From VRUE01 sp963753245 (GTDB lineage Bacteria > Actinomycetota > Thermoleophilia > Solirubrobacterales > 70-9), in NCBI GenBank assembly GCA_963753245.1, contig CAVWBK010000010.1:1-64000 (forward strand): DNA of 64,000 bases, read 5' to 3'. The notes under the pieces were generated by a model. It did no database searches. It was given only the letters and a program-made list of their open reading frames with translations, and was not told the origin of the DNA. The number at the start of each line of letters is the position of its first letter. Within the stretch, counting starts at the first letter, position 1. This document shows positions 34,709 through 43,093 of this stretch, in pieces. A program made the position numbers and the translations under genes.

Positions 34709-36703
34709 ATGTCTGAGCACCGACTGCCCGAGCGCGACCGTCCCTGGGTGATGCGCACCTACGCCGGGCACTCCGATGCGCGGCGCTCGAATGAGCTCTA
34801 TCGGGGCAATCTGGCCAAGGGCCAGACCGGCCTCTCGATCGCCTTCGATCTGCCCACCCAGACCGGCTATGACCCAGACCACGTCCTCGCCCGCGGGGAG
34901 GTCGGCAAGGTCGGCGTCTCGATCGCCCACAAGGGCGACATGCACCAGCTCCTCGACGGAATCCCGCTCGATCAGATGAACACCTCGATGACAATCAACG
35001 CGACCGCGGCCTGGCTGCTTGGCCTCTACGTGACGGTCGCCGAGGAGAGCGGCGTGAAGCGCACCGAGCTCAAGGGGACGACCCAAAACGACATCATCAA
35101 GGAGTACCTCTCGCGGGGGACCTACGCCTTCCCGCCCCAGCCCTCGATGCGACTGATCGCCGACATGGTCGCCTTCAGCGTCAACGAGGTGCCGAGCTGG
35201 AACCCGACCAATATCTGCAGCTATCACCTGCAGGAGGCCGGAGCGACGCCGGTGCAGGAGATCGCCTACGCGCTCAGCACCGCGATCGCGGTGCTCGATG
35301 AGGTCAAGGCGCGCGGTCAGGTCTCCGAGCAGGACTTCCCCAAGGTCTTTGGTCGCATCTCCTTCTTCGTAAACGCCGGCATCCGCCTGGTCGAGGAGAT
35401 CGCCAAGCTGCGCGCGATGGGGCGGATCTGGAACGAGATCGGCCGCCAGCGCTACGGGGTCAGCGAGGAGAAGATGCTGCGCTTCCGCTACGGCGTCCAG
35501 GTCAACTCGCTCGGCCTCACCGAGGCCCAGCCCGAGAACAACATCCAGCGCATCGTGCTCGAGGCCCTCGCCGTCACCCTCAGCCGCGATGCCCGCGCCC
35601 GCGCGATCCAGCTGCCCGCCTGGAACGAGGCGATGGGTCTCCCCCGCCCCTGGGATCAGCAGTGGAGCCTGCGCATCCAGCAGGTGCTCGCCAACGAGAC
35701 CGATCTGCTCGAGTACCCCGACATCTTCGAGGGTTCAAAGGTGATGGAGGGCCTCGTCGAGGAGCTGAGCGAGGGGGCCAAGGCCGAGATGGCGGTGGTC
35801 GAGGAGCAGGGCGGCGCGGTCGCCGCAGTCCCCTACATGAAGGCCCGTCTGGTCGAGTCCCACCGCGAGCGGGTCGCCCGGATCGAGAGCGGCGAGCAGA
35901 AGGTGGTCGGCCAAAACAGCTTCACCGAGAGCGCCGACTCGCCGCTGACCGCGGGTGCCGACGGCGGCATCCTCACCCCCGATCCCGAGGTCGAGCGCGA
36001 ACGGATCGAGGCGCTTGAGGCCTGGAAGGCTGAGCGCGACGATGGCGCGGTCAGCGCCGCGCTGAAGGAGCTCGCCCGGGTCGCCGCCAGCGATGATGAG
36101 AACGTGATGCCGGCGACGATCGCCGCCGCCAAGGCGGGGGCGACGACCGGCGAGTGGGCCGAGGTCCTGCGCGAGGCATTCGGCGCCTACCGTGGCCCGA
36201 CCGGGGTCAGCGGCGCCGCCCCAGCCGTCGACCGCGAGCAGCTCGCCGAGATCCGCGCCCGGGTCGATGCGGTCTCTGAGCAGATCGGGCACCGGATCAA
36301 GATCCTGGTCGGTAAGCCCGGCCTCGACGGGCACTCCAACGGCTCTGAGCAGATCGCTCTGCGCGCCCGCGACGTCGGCATGGAGGTTGTCTACCAGGGG
36401 ATCCGCCTGACCCCGGAGGAGATCGCCGAGTCCGCGCTTCAGGAGGACGTCGACGTGGTCGGCCTCTCGATCCTCTCCGGCTCCCATCTGGAGCTGATCC
36501 CCGAGGTCGTGCGCATCCTGCGCGAGGAGGGAGTTGAGGCGCCGGTTCTCGCCGGCGGGATCATTCCGCCGGCCGACGCCGAGCGGCTGCGCGCGGCGGG
36601 GGTCGACGGCGTCTACACGCCCAAGGACTTTGACCTGAACCGGATCATGGGTGAGATCGTCGACCTCGTCTCTGCGAGCGCTCGGGCGCGCACCGCAGCC
36701 TAG
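34709..36703 (+). CDS. ecm: Ethylmalonyl-CoA mutase (MeaA-like, B12-dependent)
   Basis: 664 residues from ATG 34709 (MSEHRLPERDRPWVMRTYAG); the frame is open from 34601. The catalytic barrel shows RTYAGHSDARRSNELYRGNL, AKGQTGLSIAFDLPTQTGYD, MNTSMTINATAAWLLGLYVT, GTTQNDIIKEYLSRGTYAFP, NICSYHLQEAGATPVQEIAY and QVNSLGLTEAQPENNIQRIV. The C-terminal cobalamin domain carries ILVGKPGLDGHSNGSEQIAL, with the Asp-x-His-x-x-Gly cobalt-ligand motif near residue 541. These segments match MeaA/ethylmalonyl-CoA mutase rather than methylmalonyl-CoA mutase, to my recollection of the families. It converts (2R)-ethylmalonyl-CoA to (2S)-methylsuccinyl-CoA, the substrate of the dehydrogenase at 43094. Confidence 0.88.
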   Translation: MSEHRLPERDRPWVMRTYAGHSDARRSNELYRGNLAKGQTGLSIAFDLPTQTGYDPDHVLARGEVGKVGVSIAHKGDMHQLLDGIPLDQMNTSMTINATAAWLLGLYVTVAEESGVKRTELKGTTQNDIIKEYLSRGTYAFPPQPSMRLIADMVAFSVNEVPSWNPTNICSYHLQEAGATPVQEIAYALSTAIAVLDEVKARGQVSEQDFPKVFGRISFFVNAGIRLVEEIAKLRAMGRIWNEIGRQRYGVSEEKMLRFRYGVQVNSLGLTEAQPENNIQRIVLEALAVTLSRDARARAIQLPAWNEAMGLPRPWDQQWSLRIQQVLANETDLLEYPDIFEGSKVMEGLVEELSEGAKAEMAVVEEQGGAVAAVPYMKARLVESHRERVARIESGEQKVVGQNSFTESADSPLTAGADGGILTPDPEVERERIEALEAWKAERDDGAVSAALKELARVAASDDENVMPATIAAAKAGATTGEWAEVLREAFGAYRGPTGVSGAAPAVDREQLAEIRARVDAVSEQIGHRIKILVGKPGLDGHSNGSEQIALRARDVGMEVVYQGIRLTPEEIAESALQEDVDVVGLSILSGSHLELIPEVVRILREEGVEAPVLAGGIIPPADAERLRAAGVDGVYTPKDFDLNRIMGEIVDLVSASARARTAA

Positions 36704-36719
36704 AGCCACTGCAGGCGCG

Positions 36720-36760
36720 TTACGCGCGGTATTTCTTGCTTTTACGCCCGCTACGCGCGT
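36720..36760. promoter_or_regulatory. Iterated TACGCGCG-type motifs upstream of the Fic fusion gene
   Basis: Between the mutase stop (36703) and the Fic start (36783) the motif TACGCGCG occurs at 36721-36728 and 36752-36759, 31 bp (about three helical turns) apart, and TTACGCCCG lies between them at 36742-36750. An AT-rich TTTAATCTACTAT follows at 36760-36772 and could be a -10 region. The fusion protein has an antitoxin-type winged-helix N-terminus, so these repeats are candidate operator sites for autoregulation. This is inference from spacing and context only. Confidence 0.4.
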
Positions 36761-36782
36761 TTAATCTACTATCGAGGCGGAA

Positions 36783-38297
36783 ATGGCTCCCGCTAAGCGC
36801 ACTTTTTCGATTGATCAGCAGCCTGAGGTCTTCCTCAGCACTACGGCCACCTCGGCCGCGGTGCGGCGCGCCGTGGCGCGGGGACGAGCGCGAAAAATCG
36901 CCGGTCGCCTCTATGCGCGAAACCTCGACGAATCGGTGGAGCGAATCGTACGCCGCAACTGGCAACGAATCGCCGCGCTCTATTTCCCCGGCGCCGTTGT
37001 CGTCGACCGAAGTGGCTTCGAGGCGATGCCCTCAAAGGACGGATCACTGTTCCTCGATGCGGGTCCAAACTACGTCGGAAAAAGACCGACGAGACTGCCC
37101 GGCCTGATCCTTCGGCCCCGCCGGGGGCCTGGTCCGGCGCCCGCAGATATGCCCTACCTCGAGGGCCTTCACTTCTCAAGCCGCGGCCGGGCGTTCCTCG
37201 ACAACATGCGCCCTTCGCGCTCACGCAACGCGGCCATCAGGCGAACCCTCACCAGGGAGGAGCTTGAGCGAGAGCTGGTCCTGACGATCAGCCAGCGAGG
37301 GCCCAATGCCCTCAACGAGCTCCGGGCGCAGGCACGAACCTTGATCGAGCCACTGGGAGCCGAGGCGGAGATGGCGACCCTAGATAAGTTGATCGGCGCG
37401 GTACTCGGGAGCGGAGACGCGCCGCTTCAAACCGCCGCCGCCCGCGCCAGCGGCGAGGGGGTCGCGTTTGACCCGCGGCGCCTGGAGCTTTTCGAGGCGC
37501 TCCATGCGGAGTTGCTGCGACGACCCCTCGCCGTGCGCGATGCTCAGCCGAACTCATTCCCCGCCCTCTCGTTCATCGAGGCCTACTTCTCGAACTGGAT
37601 CGAGGGAACCGAGTTTGAGCTGACAGAGGCAGAAGAGATCGTCTTCGAGCGCGCGGTTCCAGAGGGGCGAACCGAAGACGCCCACGATGTCCTTGGTACC
37701 TTCGACCTCGTCAACGATTCGGTCAAGCGGGCTCAACTTCCCGCTGGACCACAGGACCTGCTCGCCCGGCTCCGCTCCGATCACGCTCGGATGCTCGCGC
37801 GGCGGCCGCAAGCCAATCCGGGCGCATTCAAGAGCCGGGCGAACAGAGCCGGTACCACCACCTTCGTCAGGCCGGACATGGTCAACGGAACCCTGATCGA
37901 GGGATACCGCTTCTTCGCCGAGCTTCCCGCCGGGCTCGCCAAGGCCGTCTTCATGATGTTCCTGATCTCCGAGGTCCATCCGTTCAGGGACGGAAACGGC
38001 CGCATCGGTCGCGTCTTGATGAACGCAGCCTTGAGCGCCGTCGACCAACAACGCATCGTGATCCCACTCTCCTACCGAAACGACTACCTGCAGGCTCTGC
38101 GCGCGCTTTCGCGGAGTGGCGACCCCCGGCCGCTGATCCGCGTTCTCGACTATGCGCAACGCTACGCGGCCTCTATCGACTGGAGTGACCTCAGGATCGC
38201 CGAGCGGCTCCTAGAGCAGACCAACGCATTCGTGCCCCCAGACATCGCCGATGCGGAGGGGCGAAGGCTCCTCCTGCCTTCAGAAGCGCGACAATAG
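36783..38297 (+). CDS. AbiEi-like antitoxin domain fused to a Fic domain protein
   Basis: 504 residues; ATG 36783 preceded by GAGGCGGA. Residues about 1-140 resemble AbiEi/DUF6088-type winged-helix antitoxin domains: VRRAVARGRARKIAGRLYAR, RNWQRIAALYFPGAVVVDRS, then strand-rich LFLDAG and RLPGLILRPRRGPG. Residues about 230-470 are a Fic domain with the active-site motif HPFRDGNGRIGR near 399-410. An inhibitory-helix motif, SNWIEG, lies at 270-275 and fits the [S/T]xxxE[G/N] pattern ahead of the Fic core. Fic proteins transfer AMP (sometimes other groups) to target proteins; the intact His and GNGR loop suggest activity. The fusion would place a type IV-style antitoxin/DNA-binding domain and a self-inhibited AMPylator in one chain. 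The role (regulation or defence) is unknown. Confidence 0.8.
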   Translation: MAPAKRTFSIDQQPEVFLSTTATSAAVRRAVARGRARKIAGRLYARNLDESVERIVRRNWQRIAALYFPGAVVVDRSGFEAMPSKDGSLFLDAGPNYVGKRPTRLPGLILRPRRGPGPAPADMPYLEGLHFSSRGRAFLDNMRPSRSRNAAIRRTLTREELERELVLTISQRGPNALNELRAQARTLIEPLGAEAEMATLDKLIGAVLGSGDAPLQTAAARASGEGVAFDPRRLELFEALHAELLRRPLAVRDAQPNSFPALSFIEAYFSNWIEGTEFELTEAEEIVFERAVPEGRTEDAHDVLGTFDLVNDSVKRAQLPAGPQDLLARLRSDHARMLARRPQANPGAFKSRANRAGTTTFVRPDMVNGTLIEGYRFFAELPAGLAKAVFMMFLISEVHPFRDGNGRIGRVLMNAALSAVDQQRIVIPLSYRNDYLQALRALSRSGDPRPLIRVLDYAQRYAASIDWSDLRIAERLLEQTNAFVPPDIADAEGRRLLLPSEARQ

Positions 38298-38301
38298 GGC
38301 G

Positions 38302-38868
38302 ATGAACGAGCTTCAAGGGGAGCGCTCGGCTTGGTTGCGCTGCTATCGCTGCTGGTCCCAGAACCTGGAGATCCAGCTCCACTACGACGCGATCCGCCGG
38401 GTTGACCCCGAATCCGGAATCCCGGCCGAGGGTGTCGATGAGGTCCAGGAATCGGTCGTCCAGTGCCTTGACTGCATGCACGATCAGCCCCACCTCACCT
38501 TCCAGGGCGACCGTGTCGTGCCGATCGAGGACCGCTGGGAACGGATGGTCGCCGGCACCCCCTGGGTCGCCTCCTGCACGGTCACCGTCGACCAGGACCG
38601 GGTCGAGAGCTGCGCTGGGCCCGAAGCGATCGAGTTCCTCACCTACGGCGCCTTCGGTGACGCCGGCGTGCGCGAGTTCTTCACCCACGTGCGCTTCCAC
38701 AAGCACGACGAGGAGCGGATCGTCGTCCACATGCTGGTCGAGCTCTACGCGCGCTCGGCCGAGGAGGCAAGCGAGGTGCTCGAGGAGGCCGCGCACGGTC
38801 CGCTGCAGATCACCTCGCTGGCGGAGGAGTCGCGGCCACCGGCCCACGCCTCCGATGAAGCGCACTGA
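38302..38868 (+). CDS. Hypothetical protein with two CxxC motifs
   Basis: 188 residues from ATG 38302, four bases after the Fic stop. The N-terminal quarter has CYRCWSQNLEIQLHYDAIRR and, about 40 residues later, VVQCLDCMHDQPHLTF, so two CxxC knuckles could bind one zinc. The middle reads GTPWVASCTVTVDQDRVESC. The C-terminal half is predicted helical (FFTHVRFHKHDEERIVVHML, YARSAEEASEVLEEAAHG). I do not recognise a family. Close spacing to the Fic gene suggests co-transcription. It is convergent with the sugar dehydrogenase gene; the palindrome GATCCGTTAACGGATC at 38875-38890 spans the neighbour's stop codon. Confidence 0.6.
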   Translation: MNELQGERSAWLRCYRCWSQNLEIQLHYDAIRRVDPESGIPAEGVDEVQESVVQCLDCMHDQPHLTFQGDRVVPIEDRWERMVAGTPWVASCTVTVDQDRVESCAGPEAIEFLTYGAFGDAGVREFFTHVRFHKHDEERIVVHMLVELYARSAEEASEVLEEAAHGPLQITSLAEESRPPAHASDEAH

Positions 38869-38880
38869 GACGACGATCCG

Positions 38881-41800
38881 TTAACGGATCCTCCAGGCGA
38901 ATCTGGCCGGCGTCGGGTCAGCGCCGGCCGCGTTCGCGGCGAGGACCTCGAATACGTGCCTGCCCGCTCGCAGATGCCGGTAGGTCTCCGGTGAGCTGCA
39001 GGTCCTGAACGGTCCCCGGTCGAGCTTGCAGCGAAAGCGTGCGCCGCCGGTACTCGCCGAGAAGGTGAACTTCGCCGTGGTGCTCTTCGTGTGGCGGTCG
39101 GGGTGCTTGGCGAGCTTTGTCTGCGGCTCTCGCGCCGGCGCTTCTTCGATCCGGGGAGCCCTGACCGTGAAGCTGTCAAGCGCCGGGCTGGGGTCGGTGT
39201 TGCCCGCCGCGTCGGTGGCACGCACTTCATAGGAGTGCGGGCCATCCGCCAGGGGGGCGAGCCTGACCGGGCTGGCGCAGGCGCCGAAGGCCTCGCCGTC
39301 GAGCTTGCATTCAAAACTCGATTCGGGCTCGCTGGAGGAGAAGGCGATCGTCGGGGTCGTTTCGGCGATCGTGCCGGTCGGCCCCGATTCGATCGTGGTC
39401 TGCGGGGGGCTGGTGTCGACTCTGAAGGCGGCCTCGGCGGGGCTCGGGTCGGCGTTGCCCAAGGCGTCGGCGGCCCGCACCCTGTAGCTGTGCGGGCCCT
39501 GGGGCAGGGGGGCGAGCGTCACCGGGCTGGCGCAGGGCGCGTAGGCCTCACCATCGAGCTCGCATTCAAAACTCGATTCGGGCTCGCTGGAGGAGAAGGC
39601 GATCGTCGGGGTCGGGTTATTCGTCGGGCCGCTGGGGGCGGAGTCGATCGTCGTCTGCGGCGGCGTTGTGTCACACGGGGCCTCGAGCTGGTTCGTCGGT
39701 TCTTCGTTTGGCACCGAACCGAGCCTGTATTCGGCCGTGTAGATGGCCGCACATTTGGCGATCACCGTGTGGACGCGGGCGCCGCCGTCAGACCAGCCCT
39801 GCCAGGCGTAGGTGGCGCCTTCATCGCTGATCGTCTTGGGCGCGCTGAGGGTGACGTTTGCGCCCTCGATCGCGGTCAGCGTGAAGGGCGCCGCTTCGCT
39901 CAACGTTCCGGCCCCCAGACCGAGGCCGACCGGGTTTGACCGGATCCGCAACCTGACCGGGGTCGGCTGCAGGTGAACCGAGGTTGTCCGGGCCAAGCCA
40001 CGCGCGTCGGTCGCGGTCAGAAACAGTTGGATCTGGCTTGGATAATCGTGTTCAGGCGCGATGAACTGTCCCGCGGAGGCTTCGTGGAATTCGTAGAGGG
40101 GATGGGTGTGACAACCGCTGAAGGGACAGTGAAAGAGACGCGAGTCCCAGAACAGCCCGCTGGTCGGGACCTTTCCGCCCGCTTCATCGGCGTCATTTGC
40201 CGATCCTTCGAAGTGGATCGTTTCACCGACGCTCCAGTGCAGGGTTTCGGCGGGTTTTGAGATCACCGGTTCGGGCGGGCTGTCACCCGGATAGACCGTG
40301 ATCCGAGCGATCGAGCTCTCCCCCTGTTCGTCTTCGACCCGGACCGCGACGGTGTGATTTTCGGCGTCGTTGAACCGGTGCTGCACGACGGCGCTATCGC
40401 CAAGGTCGCCAAACACCCCGTCGCCGTTGAGATCCCAGGAGTAGGTCAGTTCTTCGCCTTCGTTGGCATCGCTGGATTCGGAGGCGTCGAACTGGAATTC
40501 TTCGTCTTCGGGGCCCCAGACCGCGCCGTTCACCCTGAGGTGGGCGAGCGGGGGCTGATCGCCTGAGCTGTAGGAGATTTTGTGGATCGAGCCGTCGTTT
40601 TCGGCGCTGCCTTCGAGCTTCACGTAGTAGAGGTCGCCTTCGGGGCCTTCCTCGACGTCGATCCCCGGATAGGGCCCGCCGTTGGTCAGAAACGGGACCA
40701 CCTGGCTTGGATCCGGTTCGCCGTTTTCACCCGGGAACATCACGTAGATGCAGCCCCGCACCGGATCGGAGAAGAAGAGGGCACCCTTGTACTGGGCTGG
40801 GTAGGCGTCGCCCTCATAGAACCTCAGGCCCGCGATCGCTGACCCGGACCCCGAGGGACAGGGGTCTTCGGGCGTGATCTCCTTGTTGTGTTCGTAGTAA
40901 AAGAAGGGCGGCGAGGTCGAACCGGGGGTTTCGTAGAGGTGTTCGCAGGCCGCCAGACCGAGGCCGGAGAAAACTTCGGTCTCTTCGAGCCCTTCATAGC
41001 AGGGCCAGCCCGAGTTGTAGAGCTGGGCGGGGAGGCCCTCAACCGGCGGTGTGAAGCGATCGATCTCCTCATCGGTTCCCCAGCCGACGTTGCCGACGAA
41101 GAGCTGGTGGGTGCTGGGGTCGACCGTGAACCGAAACGGGTTGCGAAACCCCTCGGCGACGATCCGGCGTTCGTTTTCATTGGCGCTGGAAAAGAGCGGA
41201 TTTCCTTCCAGACCTTCGCCGCTGTCGGGGCTGATCCGAATCACCTTGCCGTTCAAAAGCTTGGGGTTCTGCGAGCGCAGCGAGCCGCCCATCGCCGTGG
41301 GCGGTTCCTCCACCCCGCCTTTGCCGGCCGGCGGGTCGCCGCAGGGGTTGGGGGTTTTTTCGCCGAACTGGCCGAAATCGGCCGAGTCGAAGCTGGCGCC
41401 GTCGCCGCCGCTGGCGAACAGTTCGCCGCCCGAGCCGAATTCGAGGTCGCCGATCGAGTGCGAGGAAAACTGCTGACACCAGCCTTCGACCAGCACCTTT
41501 TCTTCGCTCGCTTCGCCGCCGACGTCCTTGAGTCGCACCAACCGCCCGCTGACCAGGCAGTCATCGGCGCCGTCGGGTTCGGGGCATTCATCGCCGGCAT
41601 GATTGGGCTGTCCCCATCTGGGCGCCGGTTCGGGATCACCGAGGATGTGGTCATAGGTGTAGAGGGCGTAGACGTAGGGACGCCCTTCGGAGAATTTTGG
41701 ATCGAGTGCGAGCCCGAGCAGGCCCCGATCGCCGAGGTCATAGACGTCGGTGCGCAGGTCGGCGAAGACCGTCGGCGTCTTGTCGGCGACGCTTTCATAG

Positions 41801-42042
41801 AGCAGGATTTCGCCCGACTTGAGGGCCACGAAGAGCTGCCCATCGGGGGCGAAGCGCATCATCGTCGGCTTTTCGAGCCCGTTGCCGGGCTGGGGTCCTT
41901 CGAGTTCCAGTTCGGTGTCCTGGAAGCCGACGGGCAGCTGGGCGAGCGCCGCGGGTGCGCCCAGAACAAGGAGGAAGAGGAGCGCCGCCAGGCAGGCGAG
42001 CAGGAGCTCGGTGGCTGGGGTTTTGATCGAGCTCTTATTCAT
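38881..42042 (-). CDS. Secreted PQQ-dependent sugar-dehydrogenase-like protein with PKD and Ig-like repeats
   Basis: 1,053 residues. Signal peptide is LLLACLAALLFLLVLGAPAA. Residues about 36-490 are a six-bladed-propeller glucose/sorbosone dehydrogenase-type domain: KPTMMRFAPDGQLFVALKSG, LGDRGLLGLALDPKFSEG, SHSIGDLEFGSGGELFASGG, RIVAEGFRNPFRFTVDPSTH and ELFVGNVGWG-like segments, with SGWPCYEG. A PKD domain (FQFDASESSDANEGEELTYS) and a second Ig-like domain follow. Three repeats built on SSSEPESSFECKLDGEA then ACASPV complete the C-terminus. The family oxidises sugars with PQQ, though many actinobacterial homologs are uncharacterised. No anchor is seen. It sits between the Fic unit and the ethylmalonyl-CoA genes without an obvious link. 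Confidence 0.82.
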   Translation of the reverse strand: MNKSSIKTPATELLLACLAALLFLLVLGAPAALAQLPVGFQDTELELEGPQPGNGLEKPTMMRFAPDGQLFVALKSGEILLYESVADKTPTVFADLRTDVYDLGDRGLLGLALDPKFSEGRPYVYALYTYDHILGDPEPAPRWGQPNHAGDECPEPDGADDCLVSGRLVRLKDVGGEASEEKVLVEGWCQQFSSHSIGDLEFGSGGELFASGGDGASFDSADFGQFGEKTPNPCGDPPAGKGGVEEPPTAMGGSLRSQNPKLLNGKVIRISPDSGEGLEGNPLFSSANENERRIVAEGFRNPFRFTVDPSTHQLFVGNVGWGTDEEIDRFTPPVEGLPAQLYNSGWPCYEGLEETEVFSGLGLAACEHLYETPGSTSPPFFYYEHNKEITPEDPCPSGSGSAIAGLRFYEGDAYPAQYKGALFFSDPVRGCIYVMFPGENGEPDPSQVVPFLTNGGPYPGIDVEEGPEGDLYYVKLEGSAENDGSIHKISYSSGDQPPLAHLRVNGAVWGPEDEEFQFDASESSDANEGEELTYSWDLNGDGVFGDLGDSAVVQHRFNDAENHTVAVRVEDEQGESSIARITVYPGDSPPEPVISKPAETLHWSVGETIHFEGSANDADEAGGKVPTSGLFWDSRLFHCPFSGCHTHPLYEFHEASAGQFIAPEHDYPSQIQLFLTATDARGLARTTSVHLQPTPVRLRIRSNPVGLGLGAGTLSEAAPFTLTAIEGANVTLSAPKTISDEGATYAWQGWSDGGARVHTVIAKCAAIYTAEYRLGSVPNEEPTNQLEAPCDTTPPQTTIDSAPSGPTNNPTPTIAFSSSEPESSFECELDGEAYAPCASPVTLAPLPQGPHSYRVRAADALGNADPSPAEAAFRVDTSPPQTTIESGPTGTIAETTPTIAFSSSEPESSFECKLDGEAFGACASPVRLAPLADGPHSYEVRATDAAGNTDPSPALDSFTVRAPRIEEAPAREPQTKLAKHPDRHTKSTTAKFTFSASTGGARFRCKLDRGPFRTCSSPETYRHLRAGRHVFEVLAANAAGADPTPARFAWRIR

Positions 42043-42123
42043 CGCTTGCCGAGGACCACGATTGAAACACCGCTGAGCGCCCCCCGCTGCGCTTTGAGGA
42101 AAGGCTCAGTCTGGGGAATCGAT

Positions 42124-42645
42124 CTAGGCCTCGGCGGGCGTTTTGCGCGGGACCAGGACCAGGCGCTTGAACTCGGCGACCAGGAGCCCGTCCTGGTTCA
42201 GCACCCGGGTGTGGACCTTGACCACGCCGCGGTCGGGCTTTGATTTGGAGGGCTTGACGTCGAGCACCTCGGTCTCACAGAAGAGCGTGTCGCCGTGAAA
42301 GACCGGGTTGGGGTGAGAGAGTTCTTCGGTCGCCAGGTTGGCGATCGCCTTGCCGGAGATATCGGAGACCGACATGCCGAGGGCGAGTGAGTAGACCAGC
42401 GGGCCGACAACCACATTTCGGCCCTGCTGGGAGCCCTTGGCGTAGACATCGTTTAGGTGCAGCGGGTGGTGATTCATCGTGATCAGGCAAAAGAGGTGAT
42501 CGTCTGACTCGGTCACGGTCTTCGCCGGCCAGTGCTTGTAGACGGCGCCGACCTCGAACTCCTCGAGGTAGCGGCCGTAGCTGTGCGCGCCCGATGCCTC
42601 GCGCTCGGCCTGATCGGTGCTCAGCTCATAGATCTGCTCGCTCAT
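42124..42645 (-). CDS. mch: MaoC-family hydratase, probable mesaconyl-CoA hydratase
   Basis: 173 residues, a single hot-dog domain. Visible are GRYLEEFEVGAVYKHWPAKT, VTESDDHLFCLITMNHHPLH, LNDVYAKGSQQGRNVVVGPL and SHPNPVFHGDTLFCETEVLD. The Asp/His pair of MaoC hydratases is present as the TESD...NHHPLH region. Short MaoC proteins of this form accompany meaA and an acyl-CoA dehydrogenase in actinobacterial ethylmalonyl-CoA clusters. The expected reaction is hydration of mesaconyl-C1-CoA to beta-methylmalyl-CoA, feeding the lyase at 44838. It is the last gene of the minus-strand set 42124-44753. Confidence 0.75.
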   Translation of the reverse strand: MSEQIYELSTDQAEREASGAHSYGRYLEEFEVGAVYKHWPAKTVTESDDHLFCLITMNHHPLHLNDVYAKGSQQGRNVVVGPLVYSLALGMSVSDISGKAIANLATEELSHPNPVFHGDTLFCETEVLDVKPSKSKPDRGVVKVHTRVLNQDGLLVAEFKRLVLVPRKTPAEA

Positions 42646-42710
42646 CTGTGCAGGATTCTCCTCTGGGATTGGACGGCGCGGGATGCTATCCGCGCCCGGC
42701 GCTGCGGCGC

Positions 42711-43073
42711 TCAGTGGACTTTCTTCAGCCGCGCGCGCTGCTCTTGCTTTTCGACCACCTGGCCGATCAGCTTGCGCACATTGGAGTCGCCGCTCGCCTT
42801 GATGTGGCCGGTCTCATAGGCCCGGCGATAGCTTTTCAGCGTGCCTTTCTCGGCCAGCTCGTTGAACTGGGGGCGATCGATTTCAACCAGGATCCGCTCG
42901 TCCTGGGCGAGGTCCTTGCTGATCTTGGGGCCGGGCACCTCGACCCGGTAGAGCTGGATGTCGTGGCGGGCTTTTAGCTCCAAACCGAAGACAAGCTTGA
43001 GGTTGGCCAGGGCCGGGACTTCGGCCTGGAAGCGCTCGACAGCGGTCTTGATCAGCTCGGCGGTCGAGGCCAT
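42711..43073 (-). CDS. Small SCP2-like protein
   Basis: 120 residues: a helix, then strands (FGLELKARHDIQLYRVEVPG, DERILVEIDRPQFNELAEKG), then AYETGHIKASGDSNVRKLIG and a basic helix. The end pattern of a short strand followed by GHIKASGD and a helix resembles the SCP2 sterol-carrier fold, which binds acyl chains in a hydrophobic tunnel. It lies between the dehydrogenase and hydratase genes with short gaps, so an acyl-CoA-related accessory role is plausible. Assignment is tentative. Confidence 0.55.
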   Translation of the reverse strand: MASTAELIKTAVERFQAEVPALANLKLVFGLELKARHDIQLYRVEVPGPKISKDLAQDERILVEIDRPQFNELAEKGTLKSYRRAYETGHIKASGDSNVRKLIGQVVEKQEQRARLKKVH

Positions 43074-43093
43074 CTGGACTAGGCGCCTCTCAT

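Noticed and set aside
34709..36703. Methylmalonyl-CoA mutase
   Set aside because: Single-chain length, MRTYAGHS-type opening and the neighbouring dehydrogenase, hydratase and lyase fit the MeaA/ethylmalonyl-CoA mutase group better.
38875..38890. Perfect 16-bp palindrome GATCCGTTAACGGATC as a terminator
   Set aside because: It has no loop and no T-run and spans a stop codon between convergent genes; a restriction-site-like coincidence cannot be excluded.
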